Below, one piece after another: positions 9,301-16,372 of a stretch of DNA of 35,933 nt. The notes beneath the pieces are model-generated. The model made no database searches. It worked only from the letters and a program-made list of their open reading frames with translations, and was not told where the DNA came from. The translations under genes and the position numbers were made by a program. How positions within the stretch are numbered: the first letter of the stretch is position 1; every line of letters begins with the position of its first letter. The stretch is from NCBI GenBank assembly GCA_022841475.1, contig JALHRJ010000045.1, positions 1 to 35,933 of the forward strand, read 5' to 3'. Origin of the DNA: Cyclobacteriaceae bacterium. GTDB lineage: Bacteria; Bacteroidota; Bacteroidia; Cytophagales; Cyclobacteriaceae.

Positions 9301-9471
9301 GCAACGGGTGTAGGCAGCGATGTGATGCAACCCATTGTCTTACCCATGATTGGTGGGGTACTCACCTCATCCACCCACATCTTATTAGTAACACCGCTCA
9401 TCTTTTTGATGACGAAGGAATATGAATTAAGAAAATTCGGAAAACTTGATGTACATGAAAAGAAACATTGA
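6304..9471 (+). CDS. cusA: CusA/CzcA-family heavy-metal RND efflux pump
   Basis: At 1055 residues this is full length for HME-RND pumps. It is the inner-membrane proton-driven pump of a tripartite CusCBA-like complex. The N-terminal TM1 is followed by the porter domain with RDPF-like WMGRSPQIIEDQVTYPL. TM4 reads AIGVIVDNGIIMSEN, with Asp402 and Glu409 as proton-relay residues. The first acidic residue of the CzcA-type DFG motif is absent, as in Cu(I)/Ag(I) CusA pumps. The RINMLSTGIRT region and the Met-rich context also resemble CusA. The second half repeats the fold, with GIAVETGVVMVIYLND near the C-terminus. It is followed by the TolC-like channel and two adaptors in the same direction. Confidence 0.95.
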   Translation: MIENLISYSLRNRFLILMVAIGLFAWGVHSVRVNKIDAIPDLSENQVIVFTEWMGRSPQIIEDQVTYPLVTNLQGLPEVKYVRGASMFGMSFVYVIFNDDTDVYWARERVLERLNYATRLLPQGVTPTLGPDGTGVGHILWYTLDAKGMDLGEQRALQDWYVKFALQNVQGVSEIASFGGFQKQYQIALNPNKLSYYNLSVPEVIQSVRSNNNEAGGRKFEMSDIGYIIKTTGYLKSVEEIENIAVKTVNSVPVKVKDLGSVQMTGEARLGIFDQNGEGEVVGGIVVMRYGENADEVIKRVKAKMEEVSKGFPAGLKFNVVYDRSELIEESISSIKTTLIEEMIVVSLVVILFLFHWRSAVSIIIQIPITIATSFILLNAFGISSNIMSLTGIVLAIGVIVDNGIIMSENAYKHLSMRYAELNGPIPDLERLAIIEKSSKQVSRGVFFSTIIIIASFLPVFMLTGQEGKLFHPLAYTKTFIMLVDAILVITLAPVLISFFMKGKFKDEKTNPLNRWLEKIYEPILRVCMNWRKTTIGVNILALAVSIPLLFSMGSEFMPPLDEQSILFMPVTLPDVSNEEIKRILQVQDKIIKSVPEVDKVLGKAGRASTATDNAPLSMIETIITLKPKSEWREGITKIDIINELDAKLQIPGVVNGWTQPIINRINMLSTGIRTDVGVKVYGQNLDSIYSLSEKVKAALEGIPGVKDLYVDPITGGKYLTIDVNREALGRYGLTVDDVNLIVESAIGGTPIGQTIEGRQRFSISVRLAQDYRNSLSQLQRIPVKTPSMGMVPLSAVANIRFENGPPMIVSDNALLRGAVLFNVRDRDLGSTVKEAIEKLNKEMGVMPNGYFFEWSGQYENLIRGKQTLMFILPVVMLIIFISLYLAFNSLREAFFSLITVPFALIGGAYMVYFYGVNLSVAVAVGFIALFGIAVETGVVMVIYLNDAMNQLVKLRGNSSDTISREELKEFVIAGAAKRLRPKLMTVSVALFGLVPVLWATGVGSDVMQPIVLPMIGGVLTSSTHILLVTPLIFLMTKEYELRKFGKLDVHEKKH

Positions 9472-9482
9472 AATCAGAGGTA

Positions 9483-9538
9483 AGTTGACAGTTTACAAAG
9501 GACAATTGACAATGATCAGAATCAATTCATTGTCCATT
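9483..9538. repeat. GTTGACAATTGACAATG-type repeat, copy A (degenerate)
   Basis: AGTTGACAGTTTACAAAGG then ACAATTGACAATG (9483-9514) matches the repeat at 10758 apart from a few changes. The inverted partner here is degenerate (CAATTCATTGTCCATTC, 9523-9539). The repeat ends exactly on the ATG of the tolC-like gene. Confidence 0.7.
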
Positions 9539-10756
9539 CTTATCATCTTGTTAGTTACGCTTTCCAGTTCTGCACAGGTGATTAGTCTCGATAGCGTACT
9601 CTCTGCCATCGACAAACAAAACCCAATGCTGCAAGAGTATGACAGCAAGGTAAAGGCGATGAATGCTTATACGAAAGGCGCAAAAGGCTGGATGGCACCT
9701 ATGGTGGGGGGTGGACCATTTTTTTATCCTTACCCGGGACAAATGTTAATGGATGAACGCGATAAGGGAATGTTTGTAATTGCTTTGGAGCAGGATATTC
9801 CAAGTCCAGGTAAGTTGAATGCAAAGAAAAACTACTTTGCTTCCAAAGCTGCGGTGGAAGAAAAGGGACGGTCTTATCAATTCAATCAACTCCGTGCCGA
9901 GGCTAAAGAAAACTATTATCAATGGCTGGTGTTGGAAAAGAAAGGAAAAGTACTACTGGAGAATAAGCGAATTGTCGAACTCATGCTGAAACTTGCGCGC
10001 ATACGGTATCCATACAACCAGGGTAATCTGGGAAATATCTATAAAGCAGAGGCCCGATTGCACGAAGTGGACAACATGATCATAATGAACAGTGCTGAGA
10101 TCGAAGACAAGTCGTATCGACTAAAGTCATTGATGAAACTTTCAGGCGAGGTTAAACTCATGATTGACACTACTACCCAAATCTCTTTTGATGTAAACAA
10201 AGTATTATATGATACAGCTGAGTTAAGTACGAATCGTAGTGATGTGCAACAGATCAATCGATCGATTGAAGTGATGCGACAAAATCAGGTATGGCAAAAG
10301 ACGCAGGCTAAGCCGGATTTCAGAATTCGCTATGAACACATGCAACCACGAGGCGAAATGCCTTTACAATTTTCACTGATGGCGATGGTATCCATACCCA
10401 TTGTTCCCTGGTCATCGAAAATGTATAAATCTGAAGTAGCTGGAATGGATTATGAGATTGAAGCCATGCAAAAAGGTAAGGAAGCGATTATCAACGAAAC
10501 ACGAGGCATGCTGGCAGGGATGGCTTCTCAATTGGTGCGAATGAAACAGCAATTGGAAAACTATGATCAGAAGATCATACCCGCTTTAAAGAAGAATTAT
10601 GAAACTCTACTGATTGCTTACGAAGAAAATCGTGAACAGTTGCCCATTGTAATTGATGGTTGGGAAGCAATGAACATGGCCCAGATGGAATATTTAAACA
10701 AAATGCAGGAATATTATTTAATGATCGTGCGCTATGAGAAAGAAATTGAGAAGTAA
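9512..10756 (+). CDS. TolC-family outer-membrane efflux channel
   Basis: A 414-residue OEP/TolC family protein, the outer-membrane duct of the Cus-like complex. The signal peptide is MIRINSLSILIILLVTLSSSAQ, after which ISLDSVLSAIDKQNPML is the usual first helix of the family. Long helical coiled-coil stretches follow (KNYFASKAAVEEKG, QQLENYDQKIIPALKKNYETLLIAY). The frame is open upstream to 9446 inside cusA, but the extra 22 residues are the end of cusA plus translated repeat and would mask the signal peptide. The ATG at 9512 is therefore preferred, 40 bp after cusA. The preferred ATG lies within a dispersed repeat. Confidence 0.9.
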   Translation: MIRINSLSILIILLVTLSSSAQVISLDSVLSAIDKQNPMLQEYDSKVKAMNAYTKGAKGWMAPMVGGGPFFYPYPGQMLMDERDKGMFVIALEQDIPSPGKLNAKKNYFASKAAVEEKGRSYQFNQLRAEAKENYYQWLVLEKKGKVLLENKRIVELMLKLARIRYPYNQGNLGNIYKAEARLHEVDNMIIMNSAEIEDKSYRLKSLMKLSGEVKLMIDTTTQISFDVNKVLYDTAELSTNRSDVQQINRSIEVMRQNQVWQKTQAKPDFRIRYEHMQPRGEMPLQFSLMAMVSIPIVPWSSKMYKSEVAGMDYEIEAMQKGKEAIINETRGMLAGMASQLVRMKQQLENYDQKIIPALKKNYETLLIAYEENREQLPIVIDGWEAMNMAQMEYLNKMQEYYLMIVRYEKEIEK

Positions 10757-10757
10757 G

Positions 10758-10829
10758 TTGACAGTTGACAATGGGCAATTGACAATGGCGTGGCCAAGAA
10801 TATTGTCAATTGTCAATTGTCAATTGTTC
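10758..10829. repeat. GTTGACAATTGACAATG-type inverted repeat, copy B
   Basis: The left arm at 10758-10787 (GTTGACAGTTGACAATGGG then CAATTGACAATG) is followed by three tandem TTGTCAA units at 10802-10829. CAATTGACAAT (10776-10786) and ATTGTCAATTG (10802-10812) form an exact 11-bp stem with a 15-base loop. The start codon of the next gene (10785-10787) is at the top of this stem. The repeat is translated as part of the signal peptide of the adaptor. Confidence 0.85.
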
Positions 10830-12074
10830 ATTCTAGCGATGCTGATTTTTGGTTGCACATCAAAAGAAAGTTCGCACGAACATTCAGACACCTACATCTG
10901 CCCCATGCACCCTACTGTAGTTTCAGATAGACCCGGTGTTTGTCCGGTGTGTGCGATGGATCTTGTTCGCAAAGGGAGACCGGGTGAAGAAGTTAAGATC
11001 ACCGAAGACCTGGCTAAATTGATTAAGTCGCCCAATGAAGTTGTGCTGGCTTCGATCAAGACTGCCAAGGCTGAGTATAAATCGATGCCGATACTTTTAA
11101 CTATTCAGGGTGTGGTTACGTATGATACGCGCAACATCTACACCATTCCTGCCCGTGTGGGTGGAAGGCTGGAAAAAGTATTTTTAAAGTACAATTATCA
11201 ACCAATTCGTAAAGGACAAAAGGTAGCGGAGATTTACAGTGCTGAGTTAGTGAATGCGCAACGCGAATTTATTTATCTCCTCAAAAACGATCCCGGTAAT
11301 CAACTAATCATCAATGCAGCGAAAAGTAAATTACTATTGCTGGGGGCTTCAGAAAAGCAAATCGATCTGCTATCAAAGACGCAAGAGGTAACCAACACGT
11401 TTTCCATTTATAGTCCGCATGACGGTTTTGTAATTTCAGATGATCAACCTGCTCCAGCGGCACCTTCCAATGGAGCGACAAATAGTTCAGTAGGAATGGG
11501 TATGGGTGGCTCTGGAAATTCGGCTAGTGCCTCATCAGATGTAATTCCTTCAGTCTCAGGATCATCTTTTGTGCGGGAGGGAAGTTACGTGGCTTCCGGG
11601 CAAACTTTATTTAAGATCGTGAACACCAATTCACTTTGGATTGAGTTTAATGTTCCGTTGGCACAGGCGTCACAGATCAAAGTAGGTGATAAGTTGGAGT
11701 GGATCAATCAGTCCAAAACCAGACCACTCAAAATTGATTTTGTCGAGCCTTTCTTTTCGGAAGGTGAAGATTTTATCAAGTTGCGTTCCTACTATAAGGG
11801 ATCTGAAATCTCTGTAGGTCAATTAGTGGAAGCGAACACTCAGACAACATCGGTGGAATCATTATGGGTACCGCAACAGTCCCTGCTCGATTTAGGCATC
11901 GATGAAATTGTCTTTGTAAAAGAGCGTGGAATATTCAAACCCAGGAAAGTAAGTTCAGGTTTACACGCCAGGGATTGGGTTCAAATTATAAACGGGCTGG
12001 CTTCTTCCGATGAAGTGGCCATCAATGCACAATACCTGGTAGATAGTGAGGGCTTCATTAAAACATCAAATTGA
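10785..12074 (+). CDS. cusB: CusB-type RND periplasmic adaptor with N-terminal heavy-metal-binding domain
   Basis: A 429-residue lipoprotein membrane-fusion adaptor linking the RND pump to the TolC channel. The lipobox is IFGC (Cys24). The heavy-metal-binding domain follows at once: YICPMHPTVV (37-46) and GVCPVCAMDL (51-60), with CPMH and CPVCAM as ligands. The barrel-sandwich and alpha-hairpin region is interrupted by a Gly/Ser/Met-rich insert (GMGMGGSGNSAS) and ends in the beta-barrel and membrane-proximal domain. An upstream ATG at 10734 overlaps tolC and adds 17 residues translated from the repeat. The ATG at 10785 gives a normal lipoprotein signal, although part of it (LSIVNCQL) is encoded by the repeat. 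The start choice is moderately sure. Confidence 0.9.
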   Translation: MAWPRILSIVNCQLFILAMLIFGCTSKESSHEHSDTYICPMHPTVVSDRPGVCPVCAMDLVRKGRPGEEVKITEDLAKLIKSPNEVVLASIKTAKAEYKSMPILLTIQGVVTYDTRNIYTIPARVGGRLEKVFLKYNYQPIRKGQKVAEIYSAELVNAQREFIYLLKNDPGNQLIINAAKSKLLLLGASEKQIDLLSKTQEVTNTFSIYSPHDGFVISDDQPAPAAPSNGATNSSVGMGMGGSGNSASASSDVIPSVSGSSFVREGSYVASGQTLFKIVNTNSLWIEFNVPLAQASQIKVGDKLEWINQSKTRPLKIDFVEPFFSEGEDFIKLRSYYKGSEISVGQLVEANTQTTSVESLWVPQQSLLDLGIDEIVFVKERGIFKPRKVSSGLHARDWVQIINGLASSDEVAINAQYLVDSEGFIKTSN

Positions 12075-12075
12075 G

Positions 12076-13179
12076 ATGAGAGTATTAATCAGTAGTGCTT
12101 TTTTTATTGGATTGTTTGCCTGCTCACAGGAAACCAAGCAAACCGAACAAACTGCTCCTGTGCAAATGAAGGTGGTCAGCAATGAAATGATGCTTACCGA
12201 GAGCCAGATTAAACTCGCCAATATCAGTACCCAAATTGTGAAGCAACAGAATATCGGTCAGACATTGCCTGTCAATGCGCGCCTTGTTACCAATGCGGAA
12301 ATGACCGAAGTGATCAGTGCCCGTGTCACCGGCAGAGTGGAGAAGTTGTATGTGAAAGAATCCGGTCGTATGATCAATAAGGGCGAACCATTATATGAAC
12401 TGTATAGCGAGGAGCTCTTAACATTTCAAAAGGAATACCTGTTGGCCCTTGAGCAGCATAAAACCATGAAGGGTGTAGATAATCGTTATGAAGAATACCT
12501 TAAATCAGCCAGGAAAAAACTTCTGTTATACGGATTATCAGATAAACAAATCGATCGTTTGAATGACACGAATGACATTCAACCGCGAATCACTTTTTTA
12601 GCTACTGCTTCGGGTGTGGTAAAAGAGGTTAAAGTAGCCGAAGGACAATATCTTAATGAGGGCGATGCGCTCTACCAACTTGAAAACATCAGTAAACTAT
12701 GGGTAGAAGCTGAGCTTTACCCATCCGAGTTGCAGTACGTGAAAGCAGGGGATCGTATTTCTGTTCAGGTGGCGGGTTATAACAATTCAACTGCTGAAGC
12801 CATCGTTACTTTTTTAAGTCCCGAATACCGTGCAAACACACAAGTCACTATATTGAGAGCCACCCTGAATAATCCCACATCACAGTGGAAACCGGGTATG
12901 CAGGCGCAGGTATTTTTAAAGCATTCAATGAATACTTCGCTGGCAATTCCAACTGATGCTGTAATACATGATCAGCGCGGCACACACGTGTATATTCAAA
13001 CTGCAGATCATACCTTTGCACCAAGAATGGTAAAGACCGGTGTCGAGAATTTTGATTTAGTTGAAATTATCGAAGGCTTGAAGGAAGGGGAGATCGTGGT
13101 AGTTACCGGAGCTTACCTGATTTACAGTGAAATCATTTTGAAGAATGGGAGAGATCCCATGTTGGGGCATAATCATTAA
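12076..13179 (+). CDS. Second CusB/HlyD-type RND periplasmic adaptor
   Basis: A 367-residue lipoprotein with lipobox LFAC (Cys16). It lacks the CPMH/CPVC metal-binding domain of the preceding adaptor but has the same core. NARLVTNAEMTEVISARVTGRVEKLYV is the first lipoyl half, EELLTFQKEYLLALEQHK the hairpin, and ATASGVVKEVKVAEGQYLNEGDALYQL the second lipoyl half. Barrel and C-terminal domains follow. A GTG start at 12046 would add ten residues and overlap the upstream gene. The ATG at 12076, one base after that gene's stop, starts the lipoprotein signal directly and is preferred. RND adaptors work as multimers around the trimeric pump, so the tandem pair may form a mixed ring; that is inference. 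Confidence 0.9.
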   Translation: MRVLISSAFFIGLFACSQETKQTEQTAPVQMKVVSNEMMLTESQIKLANISTQIVKQQNIGQTLPVNARLVTNAEMTEVISARVTGRVEKLYVKESGRMINKGEPLYELYSEELLTFQKEYLLALEQHKTMKGVDNRYEEYLKSARKKLLLYGLSDKQIDRLNDTNDIQPRITFLATASGVVKEVKVAEGQYLNEGDALYQLENISKLWVEAELYPSELQYVKAGDRISVQVAGYNNSTAEAIVTFLSPEYRANTQVTILRATLNNPTSQWKPGMQAQVFLKHSMNTSLAIPTDAVIHDQRGTHVYIQTADHTFAPRMVKTGVENFDLVEIIEGLKEGEIVVVTGAYLIYSEIILKNGRDPMLGHNH

Positions 13180-13211
13180 ATCTAAATTAAATTTTAATAA
13201 ATCAAACAACT

Positions 13212-13832
13212 ATGAAAATCAAATCGTTATTTATCGCGACACTCTATAGTGTGGTTACTGTTTTTGCCTTGAGCAATTGTTCTTCAAAGAAAGGTGAAAC
13301 TGCCCAGGAAGAAATCCATGATGAGTCGATGCATGCAATGACCGAAGAAACTCCCGCACAAGCATCGGCTCCTCAATTCAAGGTGGATGCAACCTTTCAG
13401 CAACAACTTAGCGGAGTGTTTACTTCCTATGTTTCATTAAAAGATGCTTTTGTGGCTACCAACTCTGCACAAGTAAAGGAAGCAGCAGCCAAAGTTCAGG
13501 AATCGCTTTCAAAAACCGATATGATGTTATTAACCGGTGTGGCTCACAATGACTGGATGACGTATTCAGGTGGATTAGAATCCTCTTTAAAAGAGATTCA
13601 GGCCTCTGATGATATTGAAGCCCAACGCACTTCCTTCAGCAAGCTTTCCGACAATATGTACAAGAGTATCAAGGCCTACGGTTTAGGTGGTGCAACAGCC
13701 TACTATGAATATTGTCCAATGGCATTCAACAATACAGGTGGATATTGGTTGAGTGATGTTGCTGAAATCCGGAATCCTTATTTTGGATCAAAGATGTTGA
13801 AATGCGGATCGGTGGAAGAGAAATTGAATTAA
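13212..13832 (+). CDS. DUF3347 lipoprotein, likely periplasmic copper-binding
   Basis: A 206-residue lipoprotein (LSNC, Cys23). A His/Met-containing linker (HDESMHAM, 36-43) leads to the helical DUF3347 domain (about 57-206). The signature end of the domain is YYEYCPMAFNNTGGYWLS (164-181), then EIRNPYFGSKMLKCG (185-199). The CPM motif (168-170) and Cys198 are probable Cu(I) ligands. DUF3347 is a recurrent companion of Cus-like pumps in Bacteroidota, sometimes fused to the adaptor. Here it stands alone, 32 bp after the second adaptor and one base before the TlpA-like gene, so it belongs to the cus operon. A substrate-binding or storage role is inferred. Confidence 0.88.
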   Translation: MKIKSLFIATLYSVVTVFALSNCSSKKGETAQEEIHDESMHAMTEETPAQASAPQFKVDATFQQQLSGVFTSYVSLKDAFVATNSAQVKEAAAKVQESLSKTDMMLLTGVAHNDWMTYSGGLESSLKEIQASDDIEAQRTSFSKLSDNMYKSIKAYGLGGATAYYEYCPMAFNNTGGYWLSDVAEIRNPYFGSKMLKCGSVEEKLN

Positions 13833-13833
13833 T

Positions 13834-14316
13834 ATGATTCGTTCTCTTTTTTTTATCTCCTTGGTAGTGCTGGCAGGTTGTTCTTCCCAAAAGTCGGAAG
13901 AACAATCTGCTATCCTGGCATCGCAGATTAAGCTTACCGATTTAGAGGGTAAAAAAGTTGACTTAACGGAGCTCGCAGGTAAAACAATCTTCGTCAACTT
14001 TTGGGCAACATGGTGCAAACCGTGCATTCAGGAGATGCCGAGCATCATTGCACTACGAGAACAATTGGCTGGACAAAATATTGAATTCTATTTTGCCTCT
14101 GATGAGGAAGCTGATAAGGTTAAAAAGTTTATGAAAAGTCGTAGAATGTCGTCCGGGTTTGTTCAGGTAAAGAATCTTGAATCGCTTGGAATACAAGCTT
14201 TACCAACTACATTTATTTTTGATGGTGATGGCAATCTGGTTTTTTCTGAAGCTGGCTTACGAAAATGGGACGAACCTTCAACGGTTGAAATGGTGACGGA
14301 ATTAATCAACGAATAA
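13834..14316 (+). CDS. TlpA/ResA-like thioredoxin-fold lipoprotein
   Basis: A 160-residue lipoprotein (LAGC, Cys16) with a thioredoxin domain. The active site is WATWCKPC (Cys61, Cys64), and the cis-proline is in ALPTTF (Pro124). The insert and strand order fit the TlpA/ResA group, which reduces disulfides or metal-site cysteines in the periplasm. It starts one base after the DUF3347 stop, which makes a functional link likely. One plausible role is keeping the Cys ligands of the neighbouring copper lipoproteins reduced. That role is inferred from context and is not shown by the sequence. Confidence 0.9.
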   Translation: MIRSLFFISLVVLAGCSSQKSEEQSAILASQIKLTDLEGKKVDLTELAGKTIFVNFWATWCKPCIQEMPSIIALREQLAGQNIEFYFASDEEADKVKKFMKSRRMSSGFVQVKNLESLGIQALPTTFIFDGDGNLVFSEAGLRKWDEPSTVEMVTELINE

Positions 14317-14324
14317 CCATAGAG

Positions 14325-14458
14325 GTGAGGCTGAGCAAAAACTCAAAATATAAATCGAAGTGTCATTCCGGGCTTGACCCGGAATCCCGAAAGTGCGCAC
14401 TCCACAGGATCGCGGCTCAAAGGCCGCGATGACAGATTGACTTTTTGCTCAAACTCAC
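14325..14458. repeat. Palindromic REP-like element, copy 2
   Basis: Outer arms GTGAGGCTGAGCAAAAACTC(AA) at 14325-14346 and the near-complement at 14437-14458 (3 mismatches in 22) enclose the same core as copy 1: hairpin ATTCCGGG-CTTGA-CCCGGAAT, palindrome AGTGCGCACT (14392-14401), and hairpin ATCGCGGC-TCAAA-GGCCGCGAT. The arm core differs from copy 1 but keeps its own pairing. It lies between the TlpA-like gene and the propeller lipoprotein gene. Confidence 0.85.
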
Positions 14459-14478
14459 GTTTTAATTTAATTGAACCA

Positions 14479-15684
14479 ATGAATTATAAAAACATCCTGT
14501 TGCTAATAGTTATTCTGTCAGCGTGCTCTACCAATGAGACGAAGACCAACACAAATCCTGTGATTACTTTTCTGGATTCTCCTGCACAATCACCCAGTGG
14601 TGAGCCATATTTATTTACCGATATCTATGGAAATACTTTCTTATCCTGGATCGAAGTATCTGAAGGCAAGAACTTTTTGAAATTCTCCAAACTGGAAAAT
14701 GAAAAATGGTCGGATGCACGCGTGATCCGTTCAGGAGAAAACTGGTTTGTCAATTGGGCTGACTACCCGCTTATCGCAGCGAACGGAAAACAACTGATGG
14801 CTCACTACCTCGGCAAGAGTGGTGAAGGCACATTTGCTTATGATGTGATGTTAACTACTTCGCAAGATGAAGGCAACACATGGAGCGAACCTAAACCCGT
14901 ACATGATGATGCAAAGCAAGCCGAGCATGGATTTGTTTCCATATTGCCTTATGGTGAAAACTTTTTGGTAGCCTGGTTGGATGGTCGCAATACGGTGATG
15001 GAAGGGATGGAGAATCATGAAGGTCATCATGGCCAGATGTCTATTCGCGCTGCCGTAGTGGATATAAATGGAGTGAAGAGTAATGAGTGGGAGTTGGATA
15101 ACCGTACATGTGATTGCTGCCAGACAACCGCAGCGCTTACTGATAATGGTCCTGTTGTAATTTATCGAGATCGTTCGGATGAAGAAATCCGCGACATGTC
15201 GATTGTACGTTTTGTTGAAGGACAATGGACAGAACCTAAAACTGTTTATGCCGACAATTGGAAGATTGCCGGTTGCCCGGTGAATGGACCCAGAGTTGAT
15301 GCATTAGAAAATAACTTAGCAATAGCCTGGTTTACATCTCCGGAAGGAAATGCCATCGTGCGCATTATTTTTTCTTCGGATGGAGGTGCTACATTTGGTG
15401 AGCCGATAAAACTAGATGAAGGTAAAGCAATAGGCAGAGTAGATGTATTGATGCTGGATAATGATAACGCCATGGTGAGTTGGATGGAGGGCGCGGAGAT
15501 CAAAGCTGTGAAAGTAAATCGCGATGGAACGAAAGGCTCCTCCATAAACATTGCTTCTACTTCTGATGCACGGTCAAGTGGATTCCCGCAAATGACAAAG
15601 TCTGGTAGCAAATTGATTTTTGCATGGACGGATAACAAAGAGAAAAATATTCAGACTGCGAATGTTTCATTAGAATCATTATAA
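14479..15684 (+). CDS. Beta-propeller (BNR/sialidase-like) lipoprotein with Met/His cluster and CDCC motif
   Basis: A 401-residue lipoprotein (LSAC, Cys14). Several blade-like repeats are visible with Asp-box-like stretches (TSQDEGNTWSEP, FSSDGGATFGEP), the look of sialidase/BNR six-blade propellers. The catalytic residues of true sialidases are not recognisable. Two unusual elements stand out. One is the Met/His-rich MEGMENHEGHHGQM (174-187); the other is CDCC (211-214), with a further Cys at 266 in AGCPVNGP. These are typical soft-metal ligands and fit the copper neighbourhood, so copper binding is inferred. The frame runs upstream to 14374, but that part is the translated palindromic repeat. 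The ATG at 14479 starts a clean lipoprotein signal. Confidence 0.8.
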   Translation: MNYKNILLLIVILSACSTNETKTNTNPVITFLDSPAQSPSGEPYLFTDIYGNTFLSWIEVSEGKNFLKFSKLENEKWSDARVIRSGENWFVNWADYPLIAANGKQLMAHYLGKSGEGTFAYDVMLTTSQDEGNTWSEPKPVHDDAKQAEHGFVSILPYGENFLVAWLDGRNTVMEGMENHEGHHGQMSIRAAVVDINGVKSNEWELDNRTCDCCQTTAALTDNGPVVIYRDRSDEEIRDMSIVRFVEGQWTEPKTVYADNWKIAGCPVNGPRVDALENNLAIAWFTSPEGNAIVRIIFSSDGGATFGEPIKLDEGKAIGRVDVLMLDNDNAMVSWMEGAEIKAVKVNRDGTKGSSINIASTSDARSSGFPQMTKSGSKLIFAWTDNKEKNIQTANVSLESL

Positions 15685-15694
15685 AAATTAATAA

Positions 15695-16330
15695 ATGAAA
15701 AATAGTTTATTACCCCTTTTCTTATTCTCGGCTTGTAGCCTGATGAGTTGTTCTGAAAAAAAGACAGCTGATGAAAAGGCGCCTGAACAAGCAACACTAC
15801 CGGCAGCGGAGGTTTTAGATGATGGTGTTGTGATTAGCAAGCAACATCAGGAGGATACATTAAAAGGAAGTTTAAAAGCCTATGCGAAAGGAAAGGTAGG
15901 GGATTCGGAATTCAAAATTACGTATTACTCCCCAGCCGTAAGAGGCAGAATTGTTTGGGGTGGACTTGTTCCCTTCGACAAAGTGTGGGTAACCGGAGCT
16001 CACATGGCTACTACAATCGAAAGCAATACCGATTTCATGCTTGGTAACAAAACAATTGCCGCTGGTAAGTATGGCTTTTTTACCATTCCCGGAAAGGATA
16101 AATGGACGGTTATCATTAATAGAAACTGGCAGCAACATCTTACGGATGAATATGACAGTAAAGAGGATATAACCCGCATGGAGATTACACCTTCTCAACT
16201 TCCTGAGAATCAGGAGCGGCTTCAGTATGAGGTTGTTGCCAAATCAGAGTCTGAATGTATTATCACTTTGACATGGGAAAGAGTGCAGCTTCAAATCCCC
16301 ATCACTATCAATAATCCAAATTTTGAATAG
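15695..16330 (+). CDS. DUF2911 lipoprotein
   Basis: A 211-residue lipoprotein (LMSC, Cys19). A linker is followed by a DUF2911 domain from about residue 65. Recognisable family pieces are SPAVRGRIVWGGLVPFDKVWVTGAH, IAAGKYGFFTIPG, WTVIINRNWQQH and a C-terminal strand with ITLTWERVQLQIPI. The function of the family is unknown. It begins 10 bp after the propeller lipoprotein and is the last gene of the same-direction run, so it is probably co-transcribed with the copper lipoproteins. No obvious metal-ligand cluster is seen. Confidence 0.88.
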   Translation: MKNSLLPLFLFSACSLMSCSEKKTADEKAPEQATLPAAEVLDDGVVISKQHQEDTLKGSLKAYAKGKVGDSEFKITYYSPAVRGRIVWGGLVPFDKVWVTGAHMATTIESNTDFMLGNKTIAAGKYGFFTIPGKDKWTVIINRNWQQHLTDEYDSKEDITRMEITPSQLPENQERLQYEVVAKSESECIITLTWERVQLQIPITINNPNFE

Positions 16331-16372
16331 ATAATTGTTCCAATCCGGTATTCTTTGTAATTAACGATCCGG

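Noticed and set aside
14374..14478. Upstream extension of the propeller lipoprotein reading frame
   Set aside because: It is translation of the palindromic repeat and would hide the lipoprotein signal peptide that starts at 14479.
14851..15225. 124-codon minus-strand frame opposite the propeller gene
   Set aside because: It is antisense to a gene with a clear signal peptide and domain pattern, and the product has low-complexity Ile/His character typical of shadow frames.
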